A stretch of DNA of 64,000 nt, taken from positions 170,078,994-170,142,993 of the forward strand of contig NC_085141.1 in assembly GCF_024139115.2 (NCBI RefSeq), read 5' to 3'. The position numbers and the translations under genes are program-made. Of this stretch, positions 37,178 to 49,118 are shown in pieces. The stretch's first letter is position 1; every line of letters begins with the position of its first letter. The notes beneath the pieces are model-generated. The model searched no databases. It saw nothing but the letters and a program-made list of their open reading frames with translations, and was not told the origin of the DNA. Source of the DNA: Armigeres subalbatus (lineage: Eukaryota > Arthropoda > Insecta > Diptera > Culicidae).

Positions 37178-37461
37178 GTTTCTACTTTTAAAGTGTTTCA
37201 CATTTACACATAAAAAACTAAGAAAAACATGATAAAATGATGAATTGAATCAACTACTGAATCGAAATCCGTCCACCGCCCTACCCGCAAAAAATGGCAG
37301 CAGAAACTCCGCGTTTGGTGGGTGTCGATGTTTTCGATTTTTGTTGTTTTAATTTCAAAGTCTACTTTCCATTTCAATGCCATAAAAGCTCACTATCAAG
37401 CATCTGAACCGGATAAGAAAAATTGATTATAAATTAATCACCTTTAACTTCCTTTAATTTA

Positions 37462-37722
37462 TTGCAATATCTCATGAGGAGGGCGGATTTCGGGACCACA
37501 ACAAAAATTGAAATGCGAAGCCTTTCCACCACCAATGGCAAGAAAGCTTTGGTGCGCATGTTCGTAGCAGGTGGAAATTCTCGTTATGTACGGTTTTACG
37601 ATTTGCCACCGGAGATATCTGATCGCGGTGTTTCTTTCGTGCTAACTAAGTTTGGAAAAGTTAAACGCACCCTGTTCAAGCAATTCAATTTCAGCTTAAT
37701 TCCCGATAGCAACCTGTGGTAA
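37462..37722 (+). pseudogene. Possible LINE ORF1 fragment with RRM-like segment
   Basis: An 86-codon frame with VRFYDLPPEISDRGVSFVL followed by KFGKVKRTLF, a pattern seen in RRM-like nucleic-acid-binding domains of mosquito LINE ORF1 proteins. It stops at TGG TAA with no downstream partner. The host-gene alternative cannot be excluded, but no splice sites or neighbours support it. Confidence 0.4.
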
Positions 37723-38124
37723 CCAATACCGACGGTATCCGAACAGTCTGGTTTCTTGAAAAGCAGTCAATTTTTTTTGCATCCTTCCGTCGAAAAAATG
37801 TTCATAAAACTGCTCTCAAGTTCTGTCAGCTCATCATGGCTTACCGCGATTAATGATAGCCAATTATTACCAGAGAAATAACAGGAAATAACTAGATACT
37901 CATTTTACTGACTATTCTGTGGAATGTAAGTGTTATATCGTTCAATATCATTATCATTTTTATATTTACATTAACTATCATCGTATTCTCTACAAAATCT
38001 AGATAAAAATTTCCAAAGAAACATGAGTATCACTAGTATCTAATTTACTAATGCCATGTTGTTTCTTTTCCCAACATTTCTTAGACTAATTATCACATTT
38101 ATAATCGAATGAATGAGTTGCCAT

Positions 38125-41100
38125 GCTCACGGCACGGCAAATGCTGGGTAAAGCGTACCATTGGTACTTCGCGTACCTGAAGGAATAAAATAGACCCCAT
38201 CTCGCGGTCCTTAGCCTCTGTCCCAGCAACTCCTATCCCTACCTCCCCGCGGTGCTGGCCGGGATACGAGCAACCTTAGGGAAGATCGGGTAACCAACCC
38301 CGGTGGGAACTATGGTCGTATGCTGACAGGGAAGGGGGGGTTTGCTCCTCTCCGGAGGTGCAAATTTTATTGAGCGTCTGTTCTCCATGTCAGGATCGGC
38401 TCACAACAGCGTCTGTTCTCCATGTTAGGGGCAGCTGATAATCGTACGAGTGCCAGCGAGGGACTCTAAGTGAAACTGTGCACCATGGTCCACCGGAAAT
38501 AAGGAGGAATGGTCCTCCGGAAATTTAGGGGGTTTGGTGTCAGGCCCTGCAAGCCAGCCTTTAAAAAATCTTAAGCAACGAACAATCAACAAGATAGTAC
38601 GGACCGGAACCATCGGCGAAGACCACTGCGACGAAAAGGGACTAGCGATTGGAAACTCGGTTCGTGGAACTGCAAATCTCTCAACTTCATCGGGAGCACA
38701 CGCATACTCGCCGATGTGCTCAAGGACCGTGGATTCGGCATCGTAGCGCTGCACGAGGTTTGTTGGAAGGGATCAATGGTGCGAACGTTTAGAGGTAATC
38801 ATACCATCTACCGGAGCTGCGGCAACACACACGAGCTGGGAACAGCTTTCATAGTGATGGGCGATATGCAAAGGCGCGTGATCGGGTGGTGGCCGATCAA
38901 TGAAAGAATGTGCAAGTTGAGGATCAAAGGCCGGTTCTTCAACTTCAGCATAATCAACGTCCATAGCCCACACTCCGGAAGCACTGATGATGATAAGGAC
39001 GCATTCTACGCGCAGCTGGAACGTGAGTACGACAGCTGCCCAAGCCACGACGTCAAAATCATCATAGGAGATTTGAACGCTCAGGTTGGCCAAGAGGAGG
39101 AATTTAGACCGACTATTGGAAAGTTCAGCGCTCACCGGCTGACGAACGAAAACGGCCTACGACTAATTGATTTCGCCGCCTCCAAGAATATGGCCATTCG
39201 CAGCACTTACTTCCAACACAGCCTCCCGTATCGGTACACCTGGAGATCACCACTGCAGACAGAATCACAAATCTACCACGTTCTGATTGATGGACGGCAC
39301 TTCTCCGACATTATCGACGTCAGGACATATCGTGGCGCTAACATCGACTCTGACCACTATCTGACCACTGCGTCCAAAACTATCCGTCATCAACAATGTT
39401 CGGTACCGACGACCGCCGCGGTACGACCTAGAGCGACTGAAGCAACCTGATGTCGCCACTGCATACACGCAGCATCTCGAGGCAGCGTTGCCGGAAGAGG
39501 GTGAGCTCGATGGGGCCCCTCTCGAGGACTGCTGGAATTCAGTCAAAGCAGCCATTAACGACGCAGCGGAGAACAACGTCGGGTATATGGGTCGAAGTCG
39601 ACGGAACGATTGGTTCGACGAAGAGTGCAGACAGATTCTGGAGGAGAAGGACGCAGCGCGGGCGGTCGCGCTGCAGCAAGGTACCCGGCAGAACGTGAAA
39701 CGTTATAGACGGAAGCGGAGACAGCAGACCCGCCTTTTTCAGGAGAAGAAACGCCGCCTGGAAGAAGCGGAGTGCGAGGAGATGGAACAGCTGTGCCGTT
39801 CTCAAGATACACGCAAGTTCTATCAGAAGCTCAACGCATCCCGCAAAGGCTTCGTGCCGCGAGCCGAAATGTGCCGGGATAAGGATGGGAGCATCTTGAC
39901 GGACGAACGTGTGGTGATCGAAAGGTGGAAGCAGCACTACGAGGAACATCTGAATGGCGCTGAGAGTACAGGCAGTGAAAGTCAAGGCAGCAGAGGAGAT
40001 GACTACCTCAGTTCAGCGGACGATGGAAGCCAACCAGCCCCCACCTTGAGGGAAGTTAAGGATGCCATTCAACAGCTAAAGACCAATAAAGCAGCTGGTA
40101 AGGATGGTATCGGAGCTGAGCTCATCAAGATGGGCCCGGAAAAGCTGGCCACTTGCCTGCACAAACTGATAGTCAGAATCTGGGAAACCGAACAGCTAAC
40201 GGAGGAGTGGAAGGAAGGGGTTATATGCCCCATCTACAAGAAAGGCGACAAACTGGAGTGTGAGAACTTTCGAGCGATCACCATCCTTAATGCCGCCTAC
40301 AAAGTGATATCCCAGATCATCTTCCGTCGTCTGTCACCATTAGTGAACGAGTTCGTGGGAAGTTATCAAGCCGGCTTCGTTGACGGCCGCTCGACAACGG
40401 ACCAGATCATTACTGTACGGCAAATCCTTCAAAAATGCCGTGAATACCAGGTCCCAACGCACCATCTGTTCGTTGATTTCAAGGCGGCATACGACAGTAT
40501 AGACCGCGTAGAGCTATGGAAAATTATGGACGAGAACAGCTTCCCTGCGAAGCTTACCAGACTGATCAAAGCAACGGTGGATGGTGTGCAAAACTGTGTG
40601 AAGATTTCGGGCGAACACTCCAGTTCGTTCGAATCGCGCCGGGGACTAAGACAAGGTGATGGACTTTCGTGCCTGTTGTTCAACATTGCGCTAGAAGGTG
40701 TCATGCGGAGAGCCGAGTGTAACAGCCGGGGTACGATTTTCAACAGATCCAGTCAATTTATTTGCTTCGCGGATGACATGGACATTGTCGGCCGAACATT
40801 TGCAAAGGTGGCAGAACTGTACACCCGACTGAAACGTGAAGCAACAAAAGTTGGACTGGTGGTGAATGCGTCAAAGACAAAGTACAAGCTTGTGGGCGGA
40901 ACCGAGCGCGCAGGGCCCGCCTGGGAAGTAGTGTTACGATAGACGGGGATACCTTCGAGGTGGTCGAGGAATTCGTCTACCTCGGATCCTTGCTAACGGC
41001 TGACAACAACGTTAGTCGTGAAATACGAAGGCGCATCATCTGTGGAAGTCGGGCCTACTACGGGCTCCAGAAGAAACTGCGGTCGAAAAAGATTCGCCAC

Positions 41101-41585
41101 CGCACCAAATGTGTCATGTACAAGACGCTTATAAGACCGGTTGTCCTCTACGGACATGAAACATGGACAATGCTCGAGGAGGACTTGCAAGCACTCGGAG
41201 TATTCGAGAGACGGGTGCTTAGGACCATCTTTGGCGGTGTGCAAGAAGACGGTGTGTGGCGGCGAAGAATGAACCATGAGCTCGCCCAACTCTACGGCGA
41301 ACCCAGTATCCAGAAGGTAGCTAAAGCCGGAAGGGTACGATGGGCAGGACATGTTGCAAGAATGCCGGACAGCAACCCTGCAAAGATGGTGTTCGCTTCC
41401 GATCCGGCAGGTACGAGACGGCGTGGAGCGCAGCGAGCGAGATGGGCAGACCAGGTGCAGAACGACTTGGCGAGCGTGGGGCGTATCCGAGGATGGAGAG
41501 ATGCGGCCTCGAACCGTGCATTGTGGCTTCAAATTGTTGATTCAGTGTTATCTGTTTAGATGTTAACTAAATAAATGAAAAATGA
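38125..41585 (+). mobile_element. Near full-length RTE-clade retrotransposon with target-site duplication
   Basis: Flanked by an identical 13-bp direct repeat, AATGAGTTGCCAT, at 38112-38124 and 41586-41598, which fixes the ends and gives 3461 bp, a normal RTE length. Between them are a GC-rich leader, endonuclease and reverse transcriptase in one broken ORF, a very short 3' UTR, and a tail of short A/T-rich repeats (AAATAAATGAAAAATGAA) typical of RTE. Identification as JAM1 or another named mosquito family is not possible without a search. Confidence 0.9.
38716..41559 (+). pseudogene. RTE pol (endonuclease and reverse transcriptase), two frameshifts
   Basis: APE-type endonuclease in 38630-39400 (VALHEVCWKGS, IIGDLNAQVG, then YTWRSP). 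A frameshift follows near 39400-39480. The RT frame is 39488-40942 with intact QAGFVDGRSTTDQI, FVDFKAAYDS, RGLRQGDGLSCLLFN and FICFADDM. A second frameshift near 40920-40960 leads into the C-terminal frame 40960-41559, which ends in the RTE-typical VRWAGHVARM region and TAG. Core catalytic residues are unchanged, so the insertion is fairly recent, yet the copy cannot make a full protein. Confidence 0.9.
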
Positions 41586-41598
41586 AATGAGTTGCCAT

Positions 41599-42561
41599 TA
41601 CCGCCTACTATTTTCTTATTCTTAGTGAGTGGTAACCTAAAACATCAGCCGCTGAATGTAGCATTGACATATTTTTAAACAGATAGGCTCTCAACAATAA
41701 ATTGAGTATACAATCTGCATAAGACATTTTATGAGACGTTTCGCGATGGTCCGATTATTTACTTCTAATGTTTTTTTCCGTTAGGTGCGAACACAAAATA
41801 ATGTTTGTAACGTTTTACTTTTCATTCGTGTTTTCTTCAGCATTTCATGCTTAGAATGTAATGGTATGAATCATTTAACGACACGTTTTAAGAATCATGA
41901 AAAACTTTGTTCTAAAACCCTGGTAGACGAAAAGTAAAACAGGCAGAATTGATGATGGGACCCATTGGAATGTTCAGCACGAAATTATCAAACAAACGGG
42001 CTTCCACTAATTGTCAAAGTAGATAAACACGAGAAAAACAGCTGTTTCGATTTGTCTCATTCGGTTTCTTCGTGCCGCATGCCTACCACAAAGATAGTCG
42101 CACAACCAAAAGTCATAACGATTTTCGTAGTCACCTCTTAACATAAGTGAGTACACGTCACTATAGACCGTTAAAACCAGAATGTCGTCTTAAATAAACT
42201 AATAGTAGGAACTCTGGTAACATCAATGTATCAAAAACATTTATAACGCCTTAATAAATTCGTAAATTCAAAATCATTATTACAAAGGTTACAAAGCGCA
42301 ATTCACCCAGGTTTTTATTACACAGTTTTGTTTTAGTCGTTTAAGACTTTCAGCGTCTATGAAACAATGAGTTAACCCCATGAAAAAAATCACAAAAAAT
42401 CAAAGAAAATTGCTGAAAAAGCTGTGAAAGTTTAGGTTAATCGAAAAATTAATGAATTCCAAACACATAAAAAGGGTGTATGAGCATAATGTAAACAGGA
42501 ATTGTCATCTGTGGTGTTAACATTATACTAAGCACGCGCTAGTATTGTCGAATAGTGCATT
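41599..42561. other. No gene seen
   Basis: AT-rich sequence between the RTE element and the 99-bp dimer; nothing recognised on either strand. Confidence 0.5.
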
Positions 42562-42760
42562 TTCATCGCGCGATCTGTCGAAATATTGTGTTCTACATTG
42601 CGTGGCCGGTAATAAAGCTAATCAGTTCAGTGTGTGTTTTCTCTTGCTTCGGACAGCAGAACGATCGCGCGATCCGCCGAAATATTGTGTTCTGCATTGC
42701 GCGGCCGGTAATAAAGCTAATCAGTTCAGTGTGTGTTTTCTCTTGTGATTTGAGCAAGTA
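42562..42760 (+). repeat. Tandem dimer, unit 99 bp
   Basis: GCGCGATC..CGAAATATTGTGTT recurs 99 bp later (42581 and 42680), with few differences through TCAGTTCAGTGTGTGTTTTC. This short array and the copy in GMC-A intron 2 show a dispersed repeat family. Confidence 0.8.
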
Positions 42761-43490
42761 TGTACAGTGCGTGGTGGTATGTGTTTTGGTCGTCGCGAAA
42801 TAGTTCTGTGTTGATTTTACGATTGATCGTATTTCGAATAGCAAGCAAAACTGTCGCGTGATCCGAGATATTTTGTTTTGATCTGTACGGTTCGCGTTTT
42901 TATCTGTATTTCATATAATCCCTCCCTTAGATCGCATCACTTACCAAAGTGAATCCAGATAGAATATTGTATGCAACTAACACAATACCACATCCCGTGA
43001 CAATCGTGGAGATGCATAGGTGTTCTCGGTCTCTAGTAGCAACGAGAGTCGAACTAACAATCCTACCTTTCCTATATGACCGTAAGGACGTGGCCGGCGC
43101 CGTTATTGACTTTAAATACGTGAGCTTCTGAAACGTGTATATTGAGAATGGATAGTATATCCCATGCTCCATTCACATGGTTCTCTGTACAATTTCACAA
43201 GTTCCAGTCAATCACGGAGTAGCAACTACGAAATGTACGGTCATAATGCTCATGCTCATGTTTCGATTTGTCTCATAAAATGTCTTATACTAGATTATAC
43301 ACTGGAAGCGTTTAGTACGGGAAGTCCTCGCTTCCGTTTTTATGAGATCTGAAGAAAACTATCAAGCTCGAACTCAAATCGATCTAGAGTGCGACGCTGC
43401 AATCAAATTGACAATTTGATCGAAAAAAAACAACCCGAGCGAGATCGGGAAGGATCGACTGGTTCTATATAACATGCAATAGATCAATAG

Positions 43491-43600
43491 GGCCCTCCTT
43501 AGCCGTGCGGTAAGACGCGCGGCTTCAAAGCAAGACCATGCTGAGGGTGGCTGGGTTCGATTCCCGGTGCCGGTCCAGGCAATTTTCGGATTGGAATTAT
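43491..43600 (+). mobile_element. Feilai-like SINE head, 3' truncated
   Basis: Same head as the copies at 34.6 and 50.6 kb up to CAATTTTCGGATTGGAA, then unrelated sequence. It lies about 290 bp upstream of the predicted promoter at 43.9 kb. Confidence 0.75.
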
Positions 43601-43852
43601 GTGAGATGAAAAACCCAGAAAAGGTTTATGAATCACGACAAAACTCTGGTAGATCTTATTGTTATACTATATTCTTTTCTCTTAGAATAGCTACAGATAT
43701 TATACAATTTATATTTACTCGCGCCACTGCGCAATGTTCGGCGCCAAGAACAAAACGGAAGGAACAGTGGATGTAAAAAGAGTTGCAAACGCGCTTCGTT
43801 TCGTTTCGTATTAAGTACCTAGTTCGACGTTTTATATTCACGTAGAGTCTTC

Positions 43853-43972
43853 TATAAAGTCGATTGACGCTGAAGAGTTTCGGTTCAGTTGGTGTTTCAT
43901 AAGCAGGCAAATCGGACGTCCAGTCTGTAGGTCAGTCGTTCGCCGGTCGTGTCTTCCCAAAGTGCATCATTT
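43853..43972 (+). promoter_or_regulatory. Core promoter (TATA, Inr, DPE) and short non-coding first exon
   Basis: TATAAA at 43853-43858 lies 34 nt upstream of the A of an arthropod initiator TTCAGTT (A+1 = 43887). GGACG occupies exactly +28 to +32 (43914-43918) and fits the DPE consensus RGWYV. The stretch from +1 contains no ATG and runs into a strong donor, GTAAGT, at 43973-43978, which gives an 86-nt non-coding first exon. No coding sequence follows nearby, so the gene it serves is unknown. The next plus-strand acceptor-linked coding exon is that of the C/D/E locus at 58457. A flotillin-2 or non-coding transcript is also possible. Confidence 0.55.
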
Positions 43973-43978
43973 GTAAGT

Positions 43979-45469
43979 GTCAAGTTTGTTCTGAAAAATT
44001 GTTATCGAAAAATGTCTGTCTGGTGTTTTAATGCGGTCTCGCTACAGTCGCTTGTAGTATATTATCATATGTAAAGCTAGTACAAAACATATGATAATCA
44101 TCCGATAATCAGAACAACGGTATTTGTGAAGAAATGTAAACCCACGGAAACGAAACGCCAAGAAGAAAGAAACGTGTGAGATGTGTTTAGATGCAGCGCG
44201 AGAAGCTCGTTTATTCCATATCTTGTGTGATAACTGAATTGAAACTTGATAATTTACATGAAGTTTAAATGTTCACAGTTAAGCAGAGTGCAAGAAAAAA
44301 TAACATCGGTTTTGTTAAGATATTGGTGTAAATAAATCATTGAGTAATTAAGGTTTTCGTAAGATTAATTTAAAGGTTATACGATAATCTTTTAAACAAG
44401 TGTTACATGTGGAAAACTGATATCAATGCAATGCTAGCTGTTAGGCGATTGTCTGTAAATGGAATCACGATATATGATGAAGGTGATCATGCGCAACGTA
44501 CCGTAAGAAAACTGCATTTTGAAGGCTATCGTCGTCGCTAGTTAGATGTGCAGTGCAGAAATCAAATGCATGATCTTCACGGCTAAGAATTGCAAACGGG
44601 TTTCCAGTACACGTTTTCCTAAAAATCTATTTTAGCCGTTCGTTTCAAGCTACTGTAGCTATGCATCGCAAAAACAAGTGATCCAATAGATCCATTGTAA
44701 ACATATTTATTACAGGTTTGATTTTTAAATAGATATATTCACTTTCGGCTAATAAGGTTTTGCTTTGTGGATTATTTTTTTTTCATACGCTTAGTTCTCT
44801 CCATTTAATTCCACCACGTAAACGTAGTGGAATTAAATGGAGAGTACTAAACTCGTCTTAGACGGTAGCAAATTCATTCAAATGAACGCATATATGTGAA
44901 TTGGTGGAAATAATCAAATCTATCCCCAAAGTGCTGTTATGTGTTTTCTCATAACATTTTACAATATGTATACGAGAAAAGCACCATCATTTTTATGTGG
45001 GTTCTGGGTTTCTTGTTTTTGTTTTGCGATTTTCTATTACTCTTATGAAATAAGAAATACCTTACTAAATTTTGAACTCCTGTGAAAAAGCATGGAAACA
45101 ATAAATGTGGGGATGAAAACATTATTTTTTTAAACTACTTCACAGAAAGAATGACATGAATAAATATAAATGCTTGCCATCCCTACCACTCTATGCAGCT
45201 TTACACAAATTGTACAAATTCCTGAATGTGTTCTTAGTGTATTATTCAGTGTAGCCGTAGTGATCAAGATTTGTATATATGAATCGACTGTTGGCTCCGG
45301 AAATTGCACAACAACGATTTTATTACATTTTCTGAAAAATATTCTAAAATTATTTCACATATGATGGAAAACGCTAAAAAATCAATGCATATGTTCTATG
45401 TTCTTCAAATCATTTTTGAATTTAGATTTTTTGTCAATAACGCACGGTGCGAAATCCATATAATACAGG
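43979..45469. other. Start of the predicted intron after the 43.9 kb exon; no coding exon seen
   Basis: Contains a short inverted repeat (ATTATCATATGT / ACATATGATAAT near 44060-44095) and the 44.8 kb hairpin. No exon with splice sites and coding character was found. Confidence 0.4.
44797..44844. repeat. Perfect 18-bp inverted repeat with 12-nt loop
   Basis: CTCTCCATTTAATTCCAC and GTGGAATTAAATGGAGAG flank CACGTAAACGTA. The right half plus following bases (TCGTCTTAGACGG) recurs at 1193-1230, so this is a join of two copies of a dispersed repeat rather than a functional hairpin. Confidence 0.85.
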
Positions 45470-46360
45470 CCATTAGAGGCCATGCGAATTATTTACGATT
45501 GAGATATGTCCAAACCAGATGACACAAATAAATGGGATTAACTGTTTTTAAATAAGATTTTCTAAGCCCTTCAAATCATTCTGAAAATAAGTCCAATTCA
45601 TCTACCAGGTCAGCAAGGTGCTGTGGAAAACCGATAGCAACCCATCAATCCAACCAAGTGATTAGAGGCCATGAGTATAATTTACGATTTAGATATGTTC
45701 GAACCGGATGGTATTCGCATGGCCTCTGAGGGTCTGTATGGACATGATGAGTTGCTGTCAATTTTTAACCGAGTCTAGTTGACATGGTAGAACAATTAGT
45801 TTGAAGTCCAGAGCGATGTGAAGGGCTTCGTCCATCGTATTTGATCATGTCTAAATAAAAAATCATACTCATGTTCGAGGCCATGGGCTTATCACTTGAT
45901 GCGTTGCTATAAATTTCCAGCCGAGCCTAGTTGACCTAGTGGAACAATTGGTTTGAACTCCATAATGATTTGAGGGGCTTAGATCTTCGTATTTGGTCAT
46001 TTCTAAATCAAAATCATACGCATGGCCTTAATGTCAACAATCCGTAGAATAAAAAGCGTAGAATAAAAAGATGATAGTTGTTCTTGCTTCAGTACTGAAA
46101 GTGGTGCCCATGAAAACGCGAAGTGGACCAATATTGGATTCCGAAAAGTTCATCCTTAAAAAGCTTGTATGGACACGACGCGTCGCGACGGCTTACTGTT
46201 GATTTTTTTCCAGGCATAATAGACTGGGCTGAACTACAGAATGATTTGAAGATCTTAGATCATTCGGTTTGAGCATATCTGAATTATAATTCTTACGCAT
46301 GGCGTCTATGCGCTTGTATGAATATGATGGACGTAATTAATGATTTGGTGAATCTAGAAT
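45470..46360. repeat. Degenerate array of about five 150-280 bp units, orientation flips
   Basis: GAGGCCATG..AAT.ATTTACGAT...GATATGT recurs near 45476 and 45665 in one orientation. The inverted form (ATCATAC.CATG...GGCC) recurs near 45870, 46015 and 46295. Interspersed shared segments include GTATGGACA and TTGA..TAGT..AACAATT. Units are about 70-80% alike by eye. Confidence 0.6.
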
Positions 46361-46931
46361 AGCTGCAGTAATATTAGTAATATTGGCTGCATCACGTTAT
46401 GCATCATATATGAAATAGTTTTTGCACATTTTACGAAAAAACAGTAATATATTTGTTGTTGCAAGATGTTATTATGCATTTTACGTTTATATAAAAGGGG
46501 CAAACTGTCGATTTCATAATGTAGGTGTTGCCAATCAACAAGCAGAAATTTATTAGCTGACGATTATTTTGAGTAAATAAACATGTATATTTGGCTTAGA
46601 AATGCCTGCCTAAGATATCCTACACCGATATTCCCCGAACATCTAATTGTGTATAATGGTTTATTTTGATTTAACAATTTAAGTAAACATTTTAACGTCA
46701 GGAGAAATGTATATTGCAGAAAGTGAGTTTCTAAACAAAATATCAAGAACTGTACCTCAGACATAATTTACTAAAATTGAATTACTCAGATCAGAAGAGT
46801 GGACCGGTTCAACATATAGTGGATGAAATCAAACTTTTGGCCGATGCATACCATGCACTTAAATAAACATTAAGCACAGACAAACACACGTAACACTTGT
46901 CAAATTTCCATCGTTAACTGATTTGCTAGTC

Positions 46932-47578
46932 CAGAGGTTCCCAAACTTTTGGATATGCGACCCACCTAGCAGAATCCCATATTGCTTGCGACCCACCAGG
47001 TATCAAATGCATTGATTTTGTGAAATTAGATAAAAATGAGTTCGCGTTAGATTGGTCAAATTATAATAAATTGCATTATATCCCATCATTGTATTTGTCA
47101 AAAATTCGTCAATTTTTTGGATTGGATTTGGATGAATTTGAATTGAATGTGGGTTGGATTTGGATTGGATTTGAAATTTATTCAGATTGGATTTGAATTG
47201 GAATTCGATTTGATTAGGATTGGATTTTGATTGGATTTGAATTAGATTTGGATTGGATTTTAAATTAATTTGGATTTGATTTAGATCGGATTTGAATTGG
47301 ATTAGGATTGGTTTTGGATTGGGTTCGGAGCTTACATTTGGATTGTATAGGACTTCTACTTGCCCAAATATCGTATAACAAAAAAATGGCCGTTGATCTC
47401 GTCAGGTTTTTTGTTCTTTAATCATCCAATCATTAGTTAGATCCTAATTCAAAATATGAAATAGATTTGTGGGACAAAATAGTAACAAAATTATAAATTA
47501 AGATTTGTCTTTCGCGACCCACCACTGAACAGCCCACGACCCCCCTGGGGGTCGCGACCCACAGTTTGGGAACCTCTG
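46932..47578 (+). mobile_element. hAT-like non-autonomous element, 8-bp TSD TGCTAGTC
   Basis: Terminal inverted repeats CAGAGGTTCCCAAACT / AGTTTGGGAACCTCTG, flanked by perfect 8-bp duplications TGCTAGTC at 46924-46931 and 47579-47586. This is diagnostic for hAT transposition. At 647 bp it has no transposase frame. Subterminal arms share ..GCGACCCACC motifs. The middle (about 47113-47340) is a degenerate tandem repeat of TTGGATT/TTGGATTTG units. Strand is arbitrary. Confidence 0.92.
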
Positions 47579-48480
47579 TGCTAGTCGATTCCCCTCAAAG
47601 ATTCCAAGAATTGGTTCCATTCCACTTTTTATTTCGAAATTTCGTAGGCTCAATTTCGAGAAAAATTTGCATAATTTTACAACATAAGTTTAAGAAAAAT
47701 GTGTAAGGTAAATAATGTATTTTGGACATTTTAATATGTTTTGGACTTTTGACTATATTTTCCATGTTTTGTATCCGAAATAGCTTCAAAAACTTGTGAT
47801 GATGTGGCTGTTTAGCATCTTCAATAATCACATTTTTAATTTATTTTATGCAGCAAAAATAAATAAATAAAGCCAAATGTTCAAAATATATTCAGATGTC
47901 CAAAATACCATAGTTACCCTATCTTAAGGTAAAATTTTACTACATGAAAAATACCTACGATCAGCTCGTAATCCTTGTACTGAGCTAACAATACCCGAAA
48001 TCGGATGTAAGACGGCTAAAATACGGCTAAAAACGTTTACCTATATTTTTCGAGGGTGAACACAAACTTTCGGCTGGGAGTTTGGCCGGGAGTGTATCTT
48101 GCTCTGCTTGCGGTTCATATTAACAGTAGGGTCAAATTTTTATATCATTTTGAATTCAACACATCGCTGTATGAAGGGTCAAAATGAGGGTAGTGGACTT
48201 GTAAGCAAAGACACTTACATATACGAAACCCACGGGAATCCAGCAGAATGATCCAACCAATTGAATAATGAAATTTGCAATCTGCATGTTTAATGCAAAT
48301 TGCAAGTTTAATGCAAATTGCAAGTTTAGCCTAAACGGTTTAGAAAAAATAAAATGGCGGTAAAATAGCGCAATTAAACAATAATATGCAATAGCGTAAT
48401 AATTTCCCTGAAAAAAAAACATCCAAGGGAGTTGACAATGCATAGTAATTAATGCACAAGTAAAGCAACATCGTCGCTAG

Positions 48481-49096
48481 CTTGAGCTTGAGCTTGATTG
48501 ACTGCTCGTAGTTGCTACTCCATTATGACCAGATCAGCTGTTCTTGCACAGGGAACCAACAAATGTTTGCTTGGACTAGCACACATCTTCAATGTACAAG
48601 TACTGGTGATCTCATTTGTTAAGTCATACTGGCGCCTGCCACGTCAGAATGCAAGTCAATGTAGGAAAGGGGGAGGAAATGATGATGCAATCACTCGCCC
48701 ACTGCAAGCTGAATATACCTCTGCACTTGCCATGAGTTCATGCGGAATTTGTTGGAATTGCTGGGTTAGGTAGGAGAAGCAGAGGTCCGTCTTGGTTAAC
48801 GAGCTGCCAATGTGATAGATAGGAGAAGGTAACTGATGGAATTTCTAATTGGATGTAGGAAACGAGCTCTATAGTTCATTTCCATTTCTAGCAGATTACT
48901 GTTAGACTACTCCAGTTGAAGGTATAGAAATAGTAATGGAAACGGTATGGAAGTCCATTTCCAGTTCTAGCGATTGCTAGAACATGAGAAATAAAGAGAA
49001 AGATACAAAGTAGGAGAATGGAACGGACCTGGGATTGAACCCACGACCTCCTGCGTATGAGGCAGAAGCAGTAGCCATATGACTACCAAGCCCGCT
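48481..49096 (-). mobile_element. 616-bp tRNA-headed SINE with 22-bp target-site duplication
   Basis: A direct repeat of 22 bp (one mismatch) at 48459-48480 and 49097-49118 brackets the element exactly. On the minus strand it starts AGCGGGCTTGGTAGTCATAT with a B box, GGGTTCAATCCC, and ends in repeats of CAAGCT. It is not Feilai; the body differs. Confidence 0.8.
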
Positions 49097-49118
49097 AGTA
49101 AAGCAACATCGCCGCTAG

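Noticed and set aside
39265..39985. Minus-strand frames across the RTE element
   Set aside because: Shadows of the plus-strand pol frame.
44797..44844. Functional RNA hairpin
   Set aside because: Half of it recurs at 1193-1230 within a dispersed repeat, so the perfect pairing reflects two recent repeat copies.
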